The position numbers were made by a program, and so were the translations under genes. Shown here in pieces: positions 16,502 through 23,649 of a stretch of DNA of 64,000 nt (positions are counted from its first letter, which is position 1; each line of letters begins with the position of its first letter). The stretch spans positions 1-64,000 of the forward strand of contig JAKFFE010000024.1 of the NCBI GenBank assembly GCA_036675345.1, given 5' to 3'. The notes under the pieces are model-generated. The model saw only the letters and a program-made list of their open reading frames with translations, had not been told where the DNA came from and ran no database searches. Source of the stretch: JALYOC01 sp036675345 (GTDB taxonomy: Bacteria > Myxococcota > Myxococcia > Myxococcales > Myxococcaceae).

Positions 16502-17398
16502 ATGACCGACAAACTCTGGGATTCGCTCGGTGCCCTCGCGGCAAAGCAGGCAGGCCTGATCACCCGCAGGCAGGCGATCCAGGCGGGTTACACAGAAAGC
16601 GGCTGGGACCGGCTGGCGGCGGCGAGGTCGTTGCCCCAACTGGAGCGCGGCCTCTACCAACTGCAGGTGCCGCAGGGGGCCCAGCACCGGGATCTCCAGG
16701 CGGCCCTCCTGGGTTGTGGCGAGCGCGCAGTGGTTTCCCACCGGGCCGCGGCCAGGCTTCACCGCTTCTGGGGGGTGGATGGTTTTCCGGTGGAGGTCAC
16801 GGTGCCCAGGCGGTTGCTTCCGCCCCTCACGGTCACCGCGCATCGAGGAGCAGTTCCCCTGACCGACCAATGCGAGGTGGCCGGGATGCCGGTCACCACG
16901 CCGCTGCGGACCCTGCTGGACCTGTCCCCAATCGTGGATCCGGTGACCCTGGCCGCAATGCTGGAATCCGCGCGCCGCAAGGACAAGTCACTGGTGGCGG
17001 CGCTGAGGACCCGAGTCCCGCCGGATCGCGCCTGGACCACGCTGCTGAACGACTGCGAGCAGCGGACCCGGCCGATGGATAGTCCCTTCGAGATCCAGTT
17101 CTGGCACCGCTGGCCGTACACCGGGTTGCCCAGTCCCAGACCCCAGTTCGAGGTTCGTGATCGCCAAGGCCGGATGTTCATCGATTTCGCCTGGCCGGAG
17201 GAGAAGGTCGCAGTGGAGACGCAGGGCTATGAAACCCGCCACAGTCAGGGCTCATTTGACTACGACGCCCGCAGGTCGGCCCGCCTCCACGAGTTGGGGT
17301 GGACGGTGATCGCGGTGACTTACGCGATGTTCCAAGACGACCTGTTCGGCGGAGTGATGCGTTCGGTGGCGCGGGCGCTGGGTGGACGGGGTCGGTGA
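16502..17398 (+). CDS. AbiEi-type antitoxin domain protein with DUF559-like nuclease-fold C-terminus
   Basis: A 298-residue protein. Residues ~10-60 (LAAKQAGLITRRQAIQAGYTESGWDRLAAARSLPQLERGLY) match the winged-helix AbiEi_4-type domain of type IV toxin-antitoxin antitoxins. The middle carries the usual VTTPLRTLLDLSPIVDP. The C-terminal ~90 residues (EVRDRQGRMFIDFAWPEEKVAVETQGYE ... YDARRSARLHELGWTVIAVT) match the PD-(D/E)xK-like DUF559 fold. No AbiEii toxin gene lies next to it, so it is an orphan or acts alone. It abuts a decayed transporter fragment on its 3' side. This architecture is commonest in actinobacteria, which hints at transfer. Confidence 0.85.
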   Translation: MTDKLWDSLGALAAKQAGLITRRQAIQAGYTESGWDRLAAARSLPQLERGLYQLQVPQGAQHRDLQAALLGCGERAVVSHRAAARLHRFWGVDGFPVEVTVPRRLLPPLTVTAHRGAVPLTDQCEVAGMPVTTPLRTLLDLSPIVDPVTLAAMLESARRKDKSLVAALRTRVPPDRAWTTLLNDCEQRTRPMDSPFEIQFWHRWPYTGLPSPRPQFEVRDRQGRMFIDFAWPEEKVAVETQGYETRHSQGSFDYDARRSARLHELGWTVIAVTYAMFQDDLFGGVMRSVARALGGRGR

Positions 17399-17456
17399 AG
17401 CGCTCCATCGCCACCCAGTCACGCCCCGCACCCAGAAGGTGCCGAGGATCGCCGCC
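17399..17456 (-). pseudogene. Decayed copy of the 3' end of the adjacent EamA transporter gene
   Basis: On the minus strand the stretch encodes a frameshifted version of the last ~18 codons of the neighbouring transporter (GCG GCG ATC CTC GGC ACC, then TGG GTG GCG ATG GAG CGC). It aligns with 17466-17530 with two well-matched blocks and a 4-nt deletion between them. It directly follows the transporter's own stop codon and runs up to the stop of the AbiEi-like gene. Confidence 0.65.
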
Positions 17457-18316
17457 TACCCCGCCGCCGGCGTGCGTTCCATCGCCACCCAGGCGCCGCC
17501 TCCCAGCACCAGCAGGGTGCCGACGATCGCCGCTGGTCCGAAGGGATCAGCGAAGAAGGCGGCGCCGACGATCGCCGCGGTCAGCGGTTCCAGATAGGTC
17601 AGCGCGCTGGCGGCAGGGGCGGGCACCTTGCGGACCCCGAGGTTGAACAGCACCGTGGCCAGCAGCCCGCACACCAGCGTCCCGGCGATCCCGAAGCCCA
17701 GCGCGGAGAACTCCAGCGGTGGCAGCGCCGCCTCCCGGAACACCACCGTCAGCACCGCCAGCGAGATCACCGAATGCAGCGAGGTGACCTCCACCGCCGA
17801 GTACGCCTCTCCCGACACCTTGGAGGCGATCACATTGGCCGCGTAGAACACCGCGCTGGCGCCGCCCAGCAGCGCGGTGGTCAGCGGGAAGCCCATCCCC
17901 GGCTGGTAGATCACCAGCCCCAGTCCCAGCAGGGCCAGGGGCGCGGCGACCAGCGCCCGGCGGGAGCGGGGCTCGCCCAGGAACCAGGGGGCCACCAGCG
18001 CCACCAGCAGCGGACACAGGTAATGGGTGAGCACCGCCACCGCCAACGGCCCGCGGCGGATCGCCTCGAAGTACAGGACCGCGTTGGCCGCGTCGCACAG
18101 GCCCAGCAACAGCAGCGCGTTGCGCGAACGGCGGCCCCTGAACAGTGGCCGGCGGGCAATCCAGGGCGCCGGCAGCGCCATCACCAGGAACAGCAGCCAG
18201 GACACCGCCGGGCCGCTCAGCTGGGCGGGGCGGAGGAACAGCGCCCAGCACCCCCAGAGGGTGGCGGCGGTGGCCAGGGCGGCGTAGCCCCTCAGCGGGG
18301 CCGGAGCAGCGGACAT
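17456..18316 (-). CDS. EamA/DMT-family transporter
   Basis: An integral membrane protein of 286 residues with about ten hydrophobic helices in two EamA halves (residues ~5-130 and ~145-280). The second half ends with the typical ALTYLEPLTAAIVGAAFF and IVGTLLVLGGGAWVAM segments. DMT proteins export amino acids, nucleosides or other small metabolites; the substrate is not predictable. Start at ATG 18316, 7 nt after the stop of the FTR1 gene; an in-frame ATG at 18352 would overlap that gene by 29 nt. Gene order and strand suggest read-through from the iron-permease gene. Confidence 0.88.
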   Translation of the reverse strand: MSAAPAPLRGYAALATAATLWGCWALFLRPAQLSGPAVSWLLFLVMALPAPWIARRPLFRGRRSRNALLLLGLCDAANAVLYFEAIRRGPLAVAVLTHYLCPLLVALVAPWFLGEPRSRRALVAAPLALLGLGLVIYQPGMGFPLTTALLGGASAVFYAANVIASKVSGEAYSAVEVTSLHSVISLAVLTVVFREAALPPLEFSALGFGIAGTLVCGLLATVLFNLGVRKVPAPAASALTYLEPLTAAIVGAAFFADPFGPAAIVGTLLVLGGGAWVAMERTPAAG

Positions 18317-18323
18317 CCTCCGC

Positions 18324-20165
18324 TCAGGCCTGACCGGCGACGGCCTGGCCATCCCGCTGGGACCGCCGCCGCTGCACCTGCAGATAGATCAGCGGGAGCA
18401 GGGAGAGCAGCGCCTGCGGAACCAGGGTGACCAGATCGGGGAAGATCCCCAGCAGATCGATGGTCACGAAGCGGATCGGCCGCAGGGGGAGGGTGCCCAC
18501 CTCCTGCAGGGCGCGCAGCCCCTTGCCCAGCAGGATGATCGCGGTCACCACCAGCACCCCGGTGGAGACGTTGAACAGGGTCTTCATCGGCAGCACGTAG
18601 CCCACCCGCTTGATCAGCAACACCAGCGCCCCCAGCACCAGCAGCCCGGCGATCGCCCCCCACAGCACTCCCCGGGGCGAGTCGATCGACAGCCCCTGCA
18701 GGAACAGGGCGGTCTCGAAGGTCTCGCGGAACATGGCGAAGAAGGCGATCGCGAACAGGCCCAGCCGGCTGTCCCGACCCAGGGCGGCGGTGACCTTGGT
18801 GCGCAGCTCGCCCATCATCTTGCGGACGTTGGCGCGGGCGTTGATCCACAGGGCCGCGTACAGCAGCATCACCACCGCGATCAGCGCCACCACCCCTTCG
18901 ATCAGCTCCCGGCGGGCGCCGTTGATCAGGCCCCGGGCGAAGAAGAACAGCGCCAGCCCGGCCAGCGCGGCGGCGATCCAACCCAGGTGCACCAGCTTGG
19001 CGTGTTCCTGCTGCCCCATCTTCTTGAGCACCGCCAGCAGCGCCACCAGGATGATCAGGACCTCGAAGCCCTCCCGCATCAGGATCAGCAGGGTCAGCCA
19101 GAACACCGCCATCATCCCCTGCGAACCGGACTGGGCGCCGCGGGCCTTGTCGATCAGCGAGAGCAGCTCCTTGCCGGTCGCCTGCAGCGCCTGCGGATTC
19201 CGCTCCGCGGCCACCCGCATCGCGGCGAAGCCCTCCTCTACCTGCTGCACCAGGGCGGCGTCGCGGCCGCGCAGCCGGGGCTCCACCGGCTCGAAGCCCT
19301 GCAGATAGGCGTCCACGATCAGCCCCCGGGCGGCGTTGACGTCTCCGCCTGCCCCCACCCGCAGCGCCTCTTCGATGCCGGTCCGGGCGGTGACCAGGTA
19401 CTGCTCCTCGTCCAGCTCCGGGATCTTCCGCCGCAGGCAGGGCACCTGATCCGCCCCGTGGTCGCGGGCCAGGGTGGGATCGGTCTGGGTGGCCAGGTAC
19501 TCCAGCGAGGTGGAGGGCGGGTTCCCCCCGCAGTCCGGCTGACGGAGGGTGAACACGTAGAAGGCCAGCGCCCAGCGCTCGGCCTCCGACAGCCCGGCGT
19601 AGGCCACCATCCCGGTGCCCTGCACCCCGAAGGTGATGGTGTTGAAGGCGGAGTAGGGGGTGGCCACGTCCATCCGCGCCGGGTCATGGAAGTTGGCCGG
19701 GGGCGGGGTCATCGTCTGGGCGATCGGGAGGTCCGCCCGTCCGTCCGTCCCGTGGCAGGAGGCGCACAGCTGCCCGAACTGCTCGGCCGCGCGCGCCAGG
19801 TCCGGGGGCTTGGAGGGGCTGCGCTTGAGCCCCCCGGCCAGCACCAGCTCCCGCGAGAGCTGCCCGCACTCCTGGCTCACCCCTTGCGGGTCCTCCCCCT
19901 TGAGCACCCGGGCCTGGATCGACTGCAGCCGGGGAACGAACTGCGCCGCCGGCCCGCCGATCTCCTGGGCCGCCCGCAGCGCCTCCTGGATGAAGGTCCG
20001 CTGCTCCTCCAGCTCGAAGGCGTCCTGCGTCTGCACCGCGCCCGGATAGTCCGCCTCCAGGTAGGAGAGGATCCCCACCAACCGGTGCCAGGCGTCATCG
20101 TCCGCCGCCCGGGCGGTCAGCGGGAGGGACGCAATCAGGACGAGACCGAGCAGGAGGTGCCGCAC
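18324..20165 (-). CDS. Cytochrome c-FTR1 iron permease fusion protein
   Basis: A 613-residue membrane protein with signal peptide (HLLLGLVLIASLPLTARA). Residues ~120-210 form a c-type cytochrome domain: heme-attachment C134-A-S-C137-H138 and a possible sixth ligand Met186 in GTGMVAYAG. The C-terminal ~260 residues are the seven-helix FTR1 permease, with both REXXE iron-binding motifs: REGFE at 364-368 and RETFE at 480-484. Fusion of a cytochrome to FTR1 is known in several bacteria and suggests Fe(II) oxidation coupled to uptake. A Fur-box-like sequence lies 39 nt upstream of the ATG. Confidence 0.94.
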   Translation of the reverse strand: MRHLLLGLVLIASLPLTARAADDDAWHRLVGILSYLEADYPGAVQTQDAFELEEQRTFIQEALRAAQEIGGPAAQFVPRLQSIQARVLKGEDPQGVSQECGQLSRELVLAGGLKRSPSKPPDLARAAEQFGQLCASCHGTDGRADLPIAQTMTPPPANFHDPARMDVATPYSAFNTITFGVQGTGMVAYAGLSEAERWALAFYVFTLRQPDCGGNPPSTSLEYLATQTDPTLARDHGADQVPCLRRKIPELDEEQYLVTARTGIEEALRVGAGGDVNAARGLIVDAYLQGFEPVEPRLRGRDAALVQQVEEGFAAMRVAAERNPQALQATGKELLSLIDKARGAQSGSQGMMAVFWLTLLILMREGFEVLIILVALLAVLKKMGQQEHAKLVHLGWIAAALAGLALFFFARGLINGARRELIEGVVALIAVVMLLYAALWINARANVRKMMGELRTKVTAALGRDSRLGLFAIAFFAMFRETFETALFLQGLSIDSPRGVLWGAIAGLLVLGALVLLIKRVGYVLPMKTLFNVSTGVLVVTAIILLGKGLRALQEVGTLPLRPIRFVTIDLLGIFPDLVTLVPQALLSLLPLIYLQVQRRRSQRDGQAVAGQA

Positions 20166-20203
20166 GGGAGGGATCCGTAGCAGGGCCGCCCGGCCATTTC
20201 AAT

Positions 20204-20222
20204 CTTGAGAATCAATATCAAC
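20204..20222 (-). promoter_or_regulatory. Fur-box-like operator upstream of iron permease gene
   Basis: The plus strand reads CTTGAGAATCAATATCAAC, a near-palindrome resembling the TGAGAAT-type half-sites of Fur boxes (TTGAGAAT / ATATCAA). It is one of the few AT-rich stretches in this part of the window and lies directly before the FTR1 gene, consistent with iron-dependent repression. Confidence 0.6.
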
Positions 20223-20305
20223 ATGCCGCCGCCGGATGGCGCCAGCCCGGGGAGGGAGGGGGGTTCCCGCTCCCTCCTCGGTGCCGACCCGGACCGGAGG
20301 GGCCG

Positions 20306-21010
20306 CTACCGCCCCAGCGCCGAGACGAAGCGCTCGGCCTCGGAGGAGAGCCGGGGGGCGACCGACTCCGCGGCCGCGCCGCGCAGGTTGCGCTTGGTGA
20401 TCGCGTAGACCCCGCCGGGCAGCTCGGCCAGGGAGCGCGCCCGTTCCAGGGCGATGGCGTGGGTGTCCTCGGCGATCGCCGTCGCCAGCCGCAGCTCCAG
20501 CGCCTGCTCGGGGCTGATCATCCGGCCGTGGCAGATCAGCTCCAGCTGGTCGGCAGCGCGCAGCGCCGCGCGGGCCACCTCCACCCCGTAGCTGGGGACC
20601 GGCATCCCGTTGGGGACCTCGTTGAGCCCGAACTTCCAGGCGCCGGCGTTGAAGTAGCGGACGTCGGAGGCGAAGACGAACATCGACCCGGCGCCGATCG
20701 CGTGTCCGGTGACCTCGACCACCACCGGCCGGGGGTACAAGAACAGGTCCAGCACCGCCTGACCGAACTGTTCCAGCAGGGCCACGAACTCCACCCGGGA
20801 CAGGCCGGGCAGGGCCTTGAGGTTCAGCCCGGCGGAGAAGTAGCCGGGGCGACCCCGGTAGAGCACCGAGCCCGCGTCCGACTTGTCGATCTCCTCCAGC
20901 GTCCGCCGCAGCTGCTCGAAGGTGGCCTGCACGAAGGTGTTCGCCTTGCCGTCATCGTGGGTGAGCACGGCGACCGCGCCTTCTCGGGTGACTGTGAATG
21001 GGGAGGACAT
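20306..21010 (-). CDS. Enoyl-CoA hydratase/isomerase (crotonase) family protein
   Basis: A 234-residue crotonase-fold protein starting MSSPFTVTREGAVAVLTHDD (an ATG 12 nt upstream is an alternative). The oxyanion-hole segments are RGRPGYFSAGLNLKALPG and GHAIGAGSMFVFASDVRYF. A glutamate is present in the first catalytic region (KFGLNEVPNGMPVP), but the second usual Glu position is not obvious, so hydratase activity is not assured; isomerase or thioesterase-like roles are possible. It is shorter than typical 260-residue hydratases at the C-terminus. Single gene, divergent from the following membrane-associated gene. Confidence 0.88.
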   Translation of the reverse strand: MSSPFTVTREGAVAVLTHDDGKANTFVQATFEQLRRTLEEIDKSDAGSVLYRGRPGYFSAGLNLKALPGLSRVEFVALLEQFGQAVLDLFLYPRPVVVEVTGHAIGAGSMFVFASDVRYFNAGAWKFGLNEVPNGMPVPSYGVEVARAALRAADQLELICHGRMISPEQALELRLATAIAEDTHAIALERARSLAELPGGVYAITKRNLRGAAAESVAPRLSSEAERFVSALGR

Positions 21011-21145
21011 GGGCCGCCTCATAGCGCGGATCCGGAGCCACGGCCTCTCCCCGTCCTGCGCAGCGGCCCAAGGCGGGCGACCACCAGCGGGTCCGCAAGC
21101 GGGCGCAGCGATCCCAGGCGAAGCCTGACCCCGGGAGCGGGTAGG

Positions 21146-22000
21146 GTGCGCGCCGTGACCGCCGCTTCCTTGCTGATCCTGGCACTCCTCTCCGGCCTCC
21201 CGATCTCCGGGGGCGGCCTCTGCCCGGCGCCGGAGAGGGTGGCGGCGCTGCTGGAGGCCGAGCCGTGGGGCGAGGGCTACCAGGGCCGGCTGACCGAGGG
21301 CGAGGGTGGCCTGGAGGTGGCGCTGATCGATCCGGACGGAGAGGTGATCGCCGCCCGCACCCTGGCGGTGAAGGGGGAGTGCGACGCGCTGGCCGCGGCC
21401 GCGGCGGTGATGCTGCGAACCTGGCGGGCGGAGCTGGCCACCCGCGCTCCCGCTGCGCCCCGGCTGCCACCGCGTCCCCAACCCCGCTTCGCCCTGGAGG
21501 CCGAACTGCTGGGCTCCGGGTCCAGCGTCCGGAGGTTCCCCTCCTATGGCTTCGCCGCCCGGGGCCGGATCTCCTTCCAGGGCCCGGCCTTCGGCCTCCT
21601 GGCCCTGGGCTGGGCCTCGCCGCGGACCCTGCCGGTGGCGGGCGGGGAGGTGGTGTTCCAGCGTCTGGCCCCGCTGCTGTCCGCGGGCGCGGGCCTGGAG
21701 ACCCGGATCGGCTGGGCCACCGCGGGGGCGGAGGCGTCGCTGGGCGTGGCCCGGCTCTCCCTGGCCGGGGTGGGCCTGGAGAACAGCCGCGGCGCCTGGG
21801 CGCTGGATCTGGGACTGGGGGCCGGCCTCCAGGTCCGGGCCCATCTGCCCGGCACCCCGCTGCAGCCCTACCTGGGGCTGAGGGGGCTGCTGTGGGCGAC
21901 CCGGCACCGGGCGTTGGTGGGGGCGGTGGACTCGGTGCTGCTCCCCCAACACGAGCTGCAGTTGGCCGCCGGGGTCCAATTCTCCCTTTCGGGTGGCTGA
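21146..22000 (+). CDS. Exported protein, likely beta-barrel, upstream of ECF sigma gene
   Basis: A 284-residue protein with signal peptide (MRAVTAASLLILALLSGLPISGG). GTG at 21146 is preferred over GTG at 21155 because GGGAG is correctly spaced and it supplies the positive charge of the signal. Residues ~25-95 form a small domain with two cysteines (LCPAPERVAALLE ... VKGECDALAAAAAVMLRTWRAEL) that I associate with myxobacterial ECF-sigma clusters. From ~110 on, alternating short amphipathic strands (GYFAARGRISFQGPAFGLLALGW-like) suggest an outer-membrane beta-barrel. It lies 40 nt before the sigma gene, with the first promoter motif in between. Function unknown. Confidence 0.72.
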   Translation: MRAVTAASLLILALLSGLPISGGGLCPAPERVAALLEAEPWGEGYQGRLTEGEGGLEVALIDPDGEVIAARTLAVKGECDALAAAAAVMLRTWRAELATRAPAAPRLPPRPQPRFALEAELLGSGSSVRRFPSYGFAARGRISFQGPAFGLLALGWASPRTLPVAGGEVVFQRLAPLLSAGAGLETRIGWATAGAEASLGVARLSLAGVGLENSRGAWALDLGLGAGLQVRAHLPGTPLQPYLGLRGLLWATRHRALVGAVDSVLLPQHELQLAAGVQFSLSGG

Positions 22001-22002
22001 GG

Positions 22003-22031
22003 TGAAAGGTCTTTCCCCCCGGGCGCACCAA
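22003..22031 (+). promoter_or_regulatory. Putative ECF-sigma promoter motif 1 (before sigma gene)
   Basis: TGAAAGGT at 22003-22010 and GCGCACCAA at 22023-22031, separated by exactly 12 nt. The same two blocks with the same spacing recur at 23591-23619. They start 3 nt after the stop of the upstream gene and end 9 nt before the ATG at 22041, so a transcript from here would be leaderless or nearly so. Confidence 0.7.
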
Positions 22032-22040
22032 GCAGGAGGG

Positions 22041-22643
22041 ATGGATCCGTCGTCCGTCGTTCCACTGCCGCGCGTGCTGACCCCGGAGATGGCCGGCGTG
22101 GCCGAACCGCGCACCCTGTCCGAGCTCTTCGAGCGTCACGCCGACGACGTGGCCCGCTGGGCCCAGCGGCTGGGGGGCCCGGGGATCGACGTGGAGGACG
22201 TGGTCCAGGACGTGTTCCTGGTCGCCCAGCGCAAATGGGGCGGCTTCCGCGGTGACTCCCGCCCCGGCACCTGGCTGTTCCGGATCACCCACCACCTGGT
22301 CCGCGCCCGGCGGCGCCGGCGGATCTTCGCCTGGTTGCCGCTGGGCTCCTTCGGCGGCAGTGCCCTCGGAGAAACCGAACCCGAGGACCCGGCGGATCCC
22401 ACCCCGGGGGCGGACGAGCGTCTGGCGCGCGGAGAGTCGGACGCCCAGGTCCACCGCGCCTTGTCCCGTCTGCACGATCGCTACCGGACGGTGCTGGTGC
22501 TGTTCGAACTGGAGGGACTCAGCGGTCAGCAGATCGCCGAGCTGCTGGAGATGAAGGTGGAGGGGGTGTGGCTGTGTCTGCACCGCGCCCGCAAGGCCTT
22601 CGCCCGTGAATTCGCCAAACTCACCGCCGAGGAGGCGCCATGA
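22041..22643 (+). CDS. ECF-subfamily RNA polymerase sigma factor
   Basis: A 200-residue sigma factor with region 2 (LFERHADDVARWAQRLGG ... VEDVVQDVFLVAQRKWGGFRGD and WLFRITHHLVRARRRRR) and region 4 (ALSRLHDRYRTVLVLFELEGLSGQQIAELLEMKVEGVWLCLHRARKAF); region 3 is absent as in ECF sigmas. Three starts are possible: GTG 21993 (inside the upstream gene), ATG 22041 with an AGGAGG that is too close, and ATG 22089. The promoter motif favours 22041 as a leaderless start, or 22089. The stop overlaps the next gene by 4 nt (ATGA), the normal sigma/partner coupling. Confidence 0.92.
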   Translation: MDPSSVVPLPRVLTPEMAGVAEPRTLSELFERHADDVARWAQRLGGPGIDVEDVVQDVFLVAQRKWGGFRGDSRPGTWLFRITHHLVRARRRRRIFAWLPLGSFGGSALGETEPEDPADPTPGADERLARGESDAQVHRALSRLHDRYRTVLVLFELEGLSGQQIAELLEMKVEGVWLCLHRARKAFAREFAKLTAEEAP

Positions 22644-23593
22644 CCCGAGATCCCTCCCGGTGGAACGAGCAGCCTCCCGCGCCGGGCACCCCGGAGGCCC
22701 AGGCGGCCCGCGGACTGGCCGCGCTGGCCCCGCCCCGCCCGTTGGATCCCGACGCCCGGGCCCGATTGGCGGCCCGGCTGGCGGGGACCCCTCCCGCGGC
22801 TCCCACACCCCGCATCGTCCCCCTCGCGGTGGGTGCGCTGCTGGCGCTGGCGTTGGGAACCGGCGGCTATCTGGCGCTTCGCTCCGAGCGGGTGGAACCG
22901 ATCGCCGCACCGGCCGATATCTCCCCTCCGCTGCTGGAGCGGGCCGAGACGTTCGCCGCACCGGCCGCGCTTCCCCCACCGCCCCCGGAGTTGTCGGTGG
23001 TGGCCCGCGTCGAGCCGCGGGTGCGCCGGCCCAAGCCTGACGCGGCTGTACTCCCGCCGCCCCAGGTGCGCTCCCCGTCCACGGTGGATCCCCCGCCCTC
23101 CTCCCTGGAGCGCGAGGCCCGTTCGCTGGCGGAGGTGGTCCGCACCCTGCGCCAGGACCAGGACCCGACCGGGGCGCTGCGGGCGCTGCAACTGCATCGC
23201 GACGCCTTCCCGGCGCCGCTGTTGGGACCCGAGACCGACGTGGTCCAACTCGACGCCCTGGTGGCGCAGGATGATCGCCCCGCCGCCCTGGAGCTGCTGC
23301 AGCGGCTGGATCCCTCCCAACGTCGCGAGCTGCCCCGGCGCTACGAGCTGCTGGCGCTGTGGGCGGACCTGCTGGCCGAAGATGCCCGCTGCAACCGGGC
23401 CGGGCCGCTCTACGCGCAGCTGCTGGAGGAGGCCCGCGCCCCCGCGCTGCAGGAGCGCGCGCTGTGGGGACAGGCGCACTGCCTGGGACGGCAAGGAGAG
23501 GTGGCCGCCACCCGCGCCTCGCTGGAGGAATACCTGCGCCGCTTCCCGCAAGGGAAGTTCGCCGCCGCCGCCCGTCGTCAGCTGGAGAAGTGA
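22640..23593 (+). CDS. Sigma-partner membrane protein with TPR-like C-terminus (possible anti-sigma)
   Basis: A 317-residue protein co-translated with the sigma gene. The N-terminal ~55 residues are cytoplasmic and short, lacking the HxxxCxxC zinc anti-sigma motif. One membrane helix follows (RIVPLAVGALLALALGTGGYLAL, about 58-80), then a Pro-rich stretch and ~160 residues of TPR-like helices in the periplasm (ALRALQLHRDAFPAPLLG ... LEEYLRRFPQGKFAAAARRQLEK). The layout fits a sensor or anti-sigma role, but binding to the sigma factor is inferred from gene order only. Its TGA stop is the first triplet of promoter motif 2. Confidence 0.8.
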   Translation: MTRDPSRWNEQPPAPGTPEAQAARGLAALAPPRPLDPDARARLAARLAGTPPAAPTPRIVPLAVGALLALALGTGGYLALRSERVEPIAAPADISPPLLERAETFAAPAALPPPPPELSVVARVEPRVRRPKPDAAVLPPPQVRSPSTVDPPPSSLEREARSLAEVVRTLRQDQDPTGALRALQLHRDAFPAPLLGPETDVVQLDALVAQDDRPAALELLQRLDPSQRRELPRRYELLALWADLLAEDARCNRAGPLYAQLLEEARAPALQERALWGQAHCLGRQGEVAATRASLEEYLRRFPQGKFAAAARRQLEK

Positions 23594-23619
23594 AAGGTTC
23601 CCTCGGCTGCGCGCACCAA
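23591..23619 (+). promoter_or_regulatory. Putative ECF-sigma promoter motif 2 (before lipoprotein gene)
   Basis: TGAAAGGT at 23591-23598 and GCGCACCAA at 23611-23619 with a 12-nt spacer, matching the motif before the sigma gene in both blocks and spacing while the spacers differ. It ends 30 nt before the lipoprotein ATG, leaving a normal leader with a GGAG ribosome-binding site. Confidence 0.7.
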
Positions 23620-23649
23620 CAGGGCACAACACCTCTTCACGGAGCCTCC

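Noticed and set aside
17397..17456. Attachment-site duplication by an integrative element
   Set aside because: The two copies are directly adjacent with nothing between them, and no integrase is present, so simple tandem duplication and decay is more likely.
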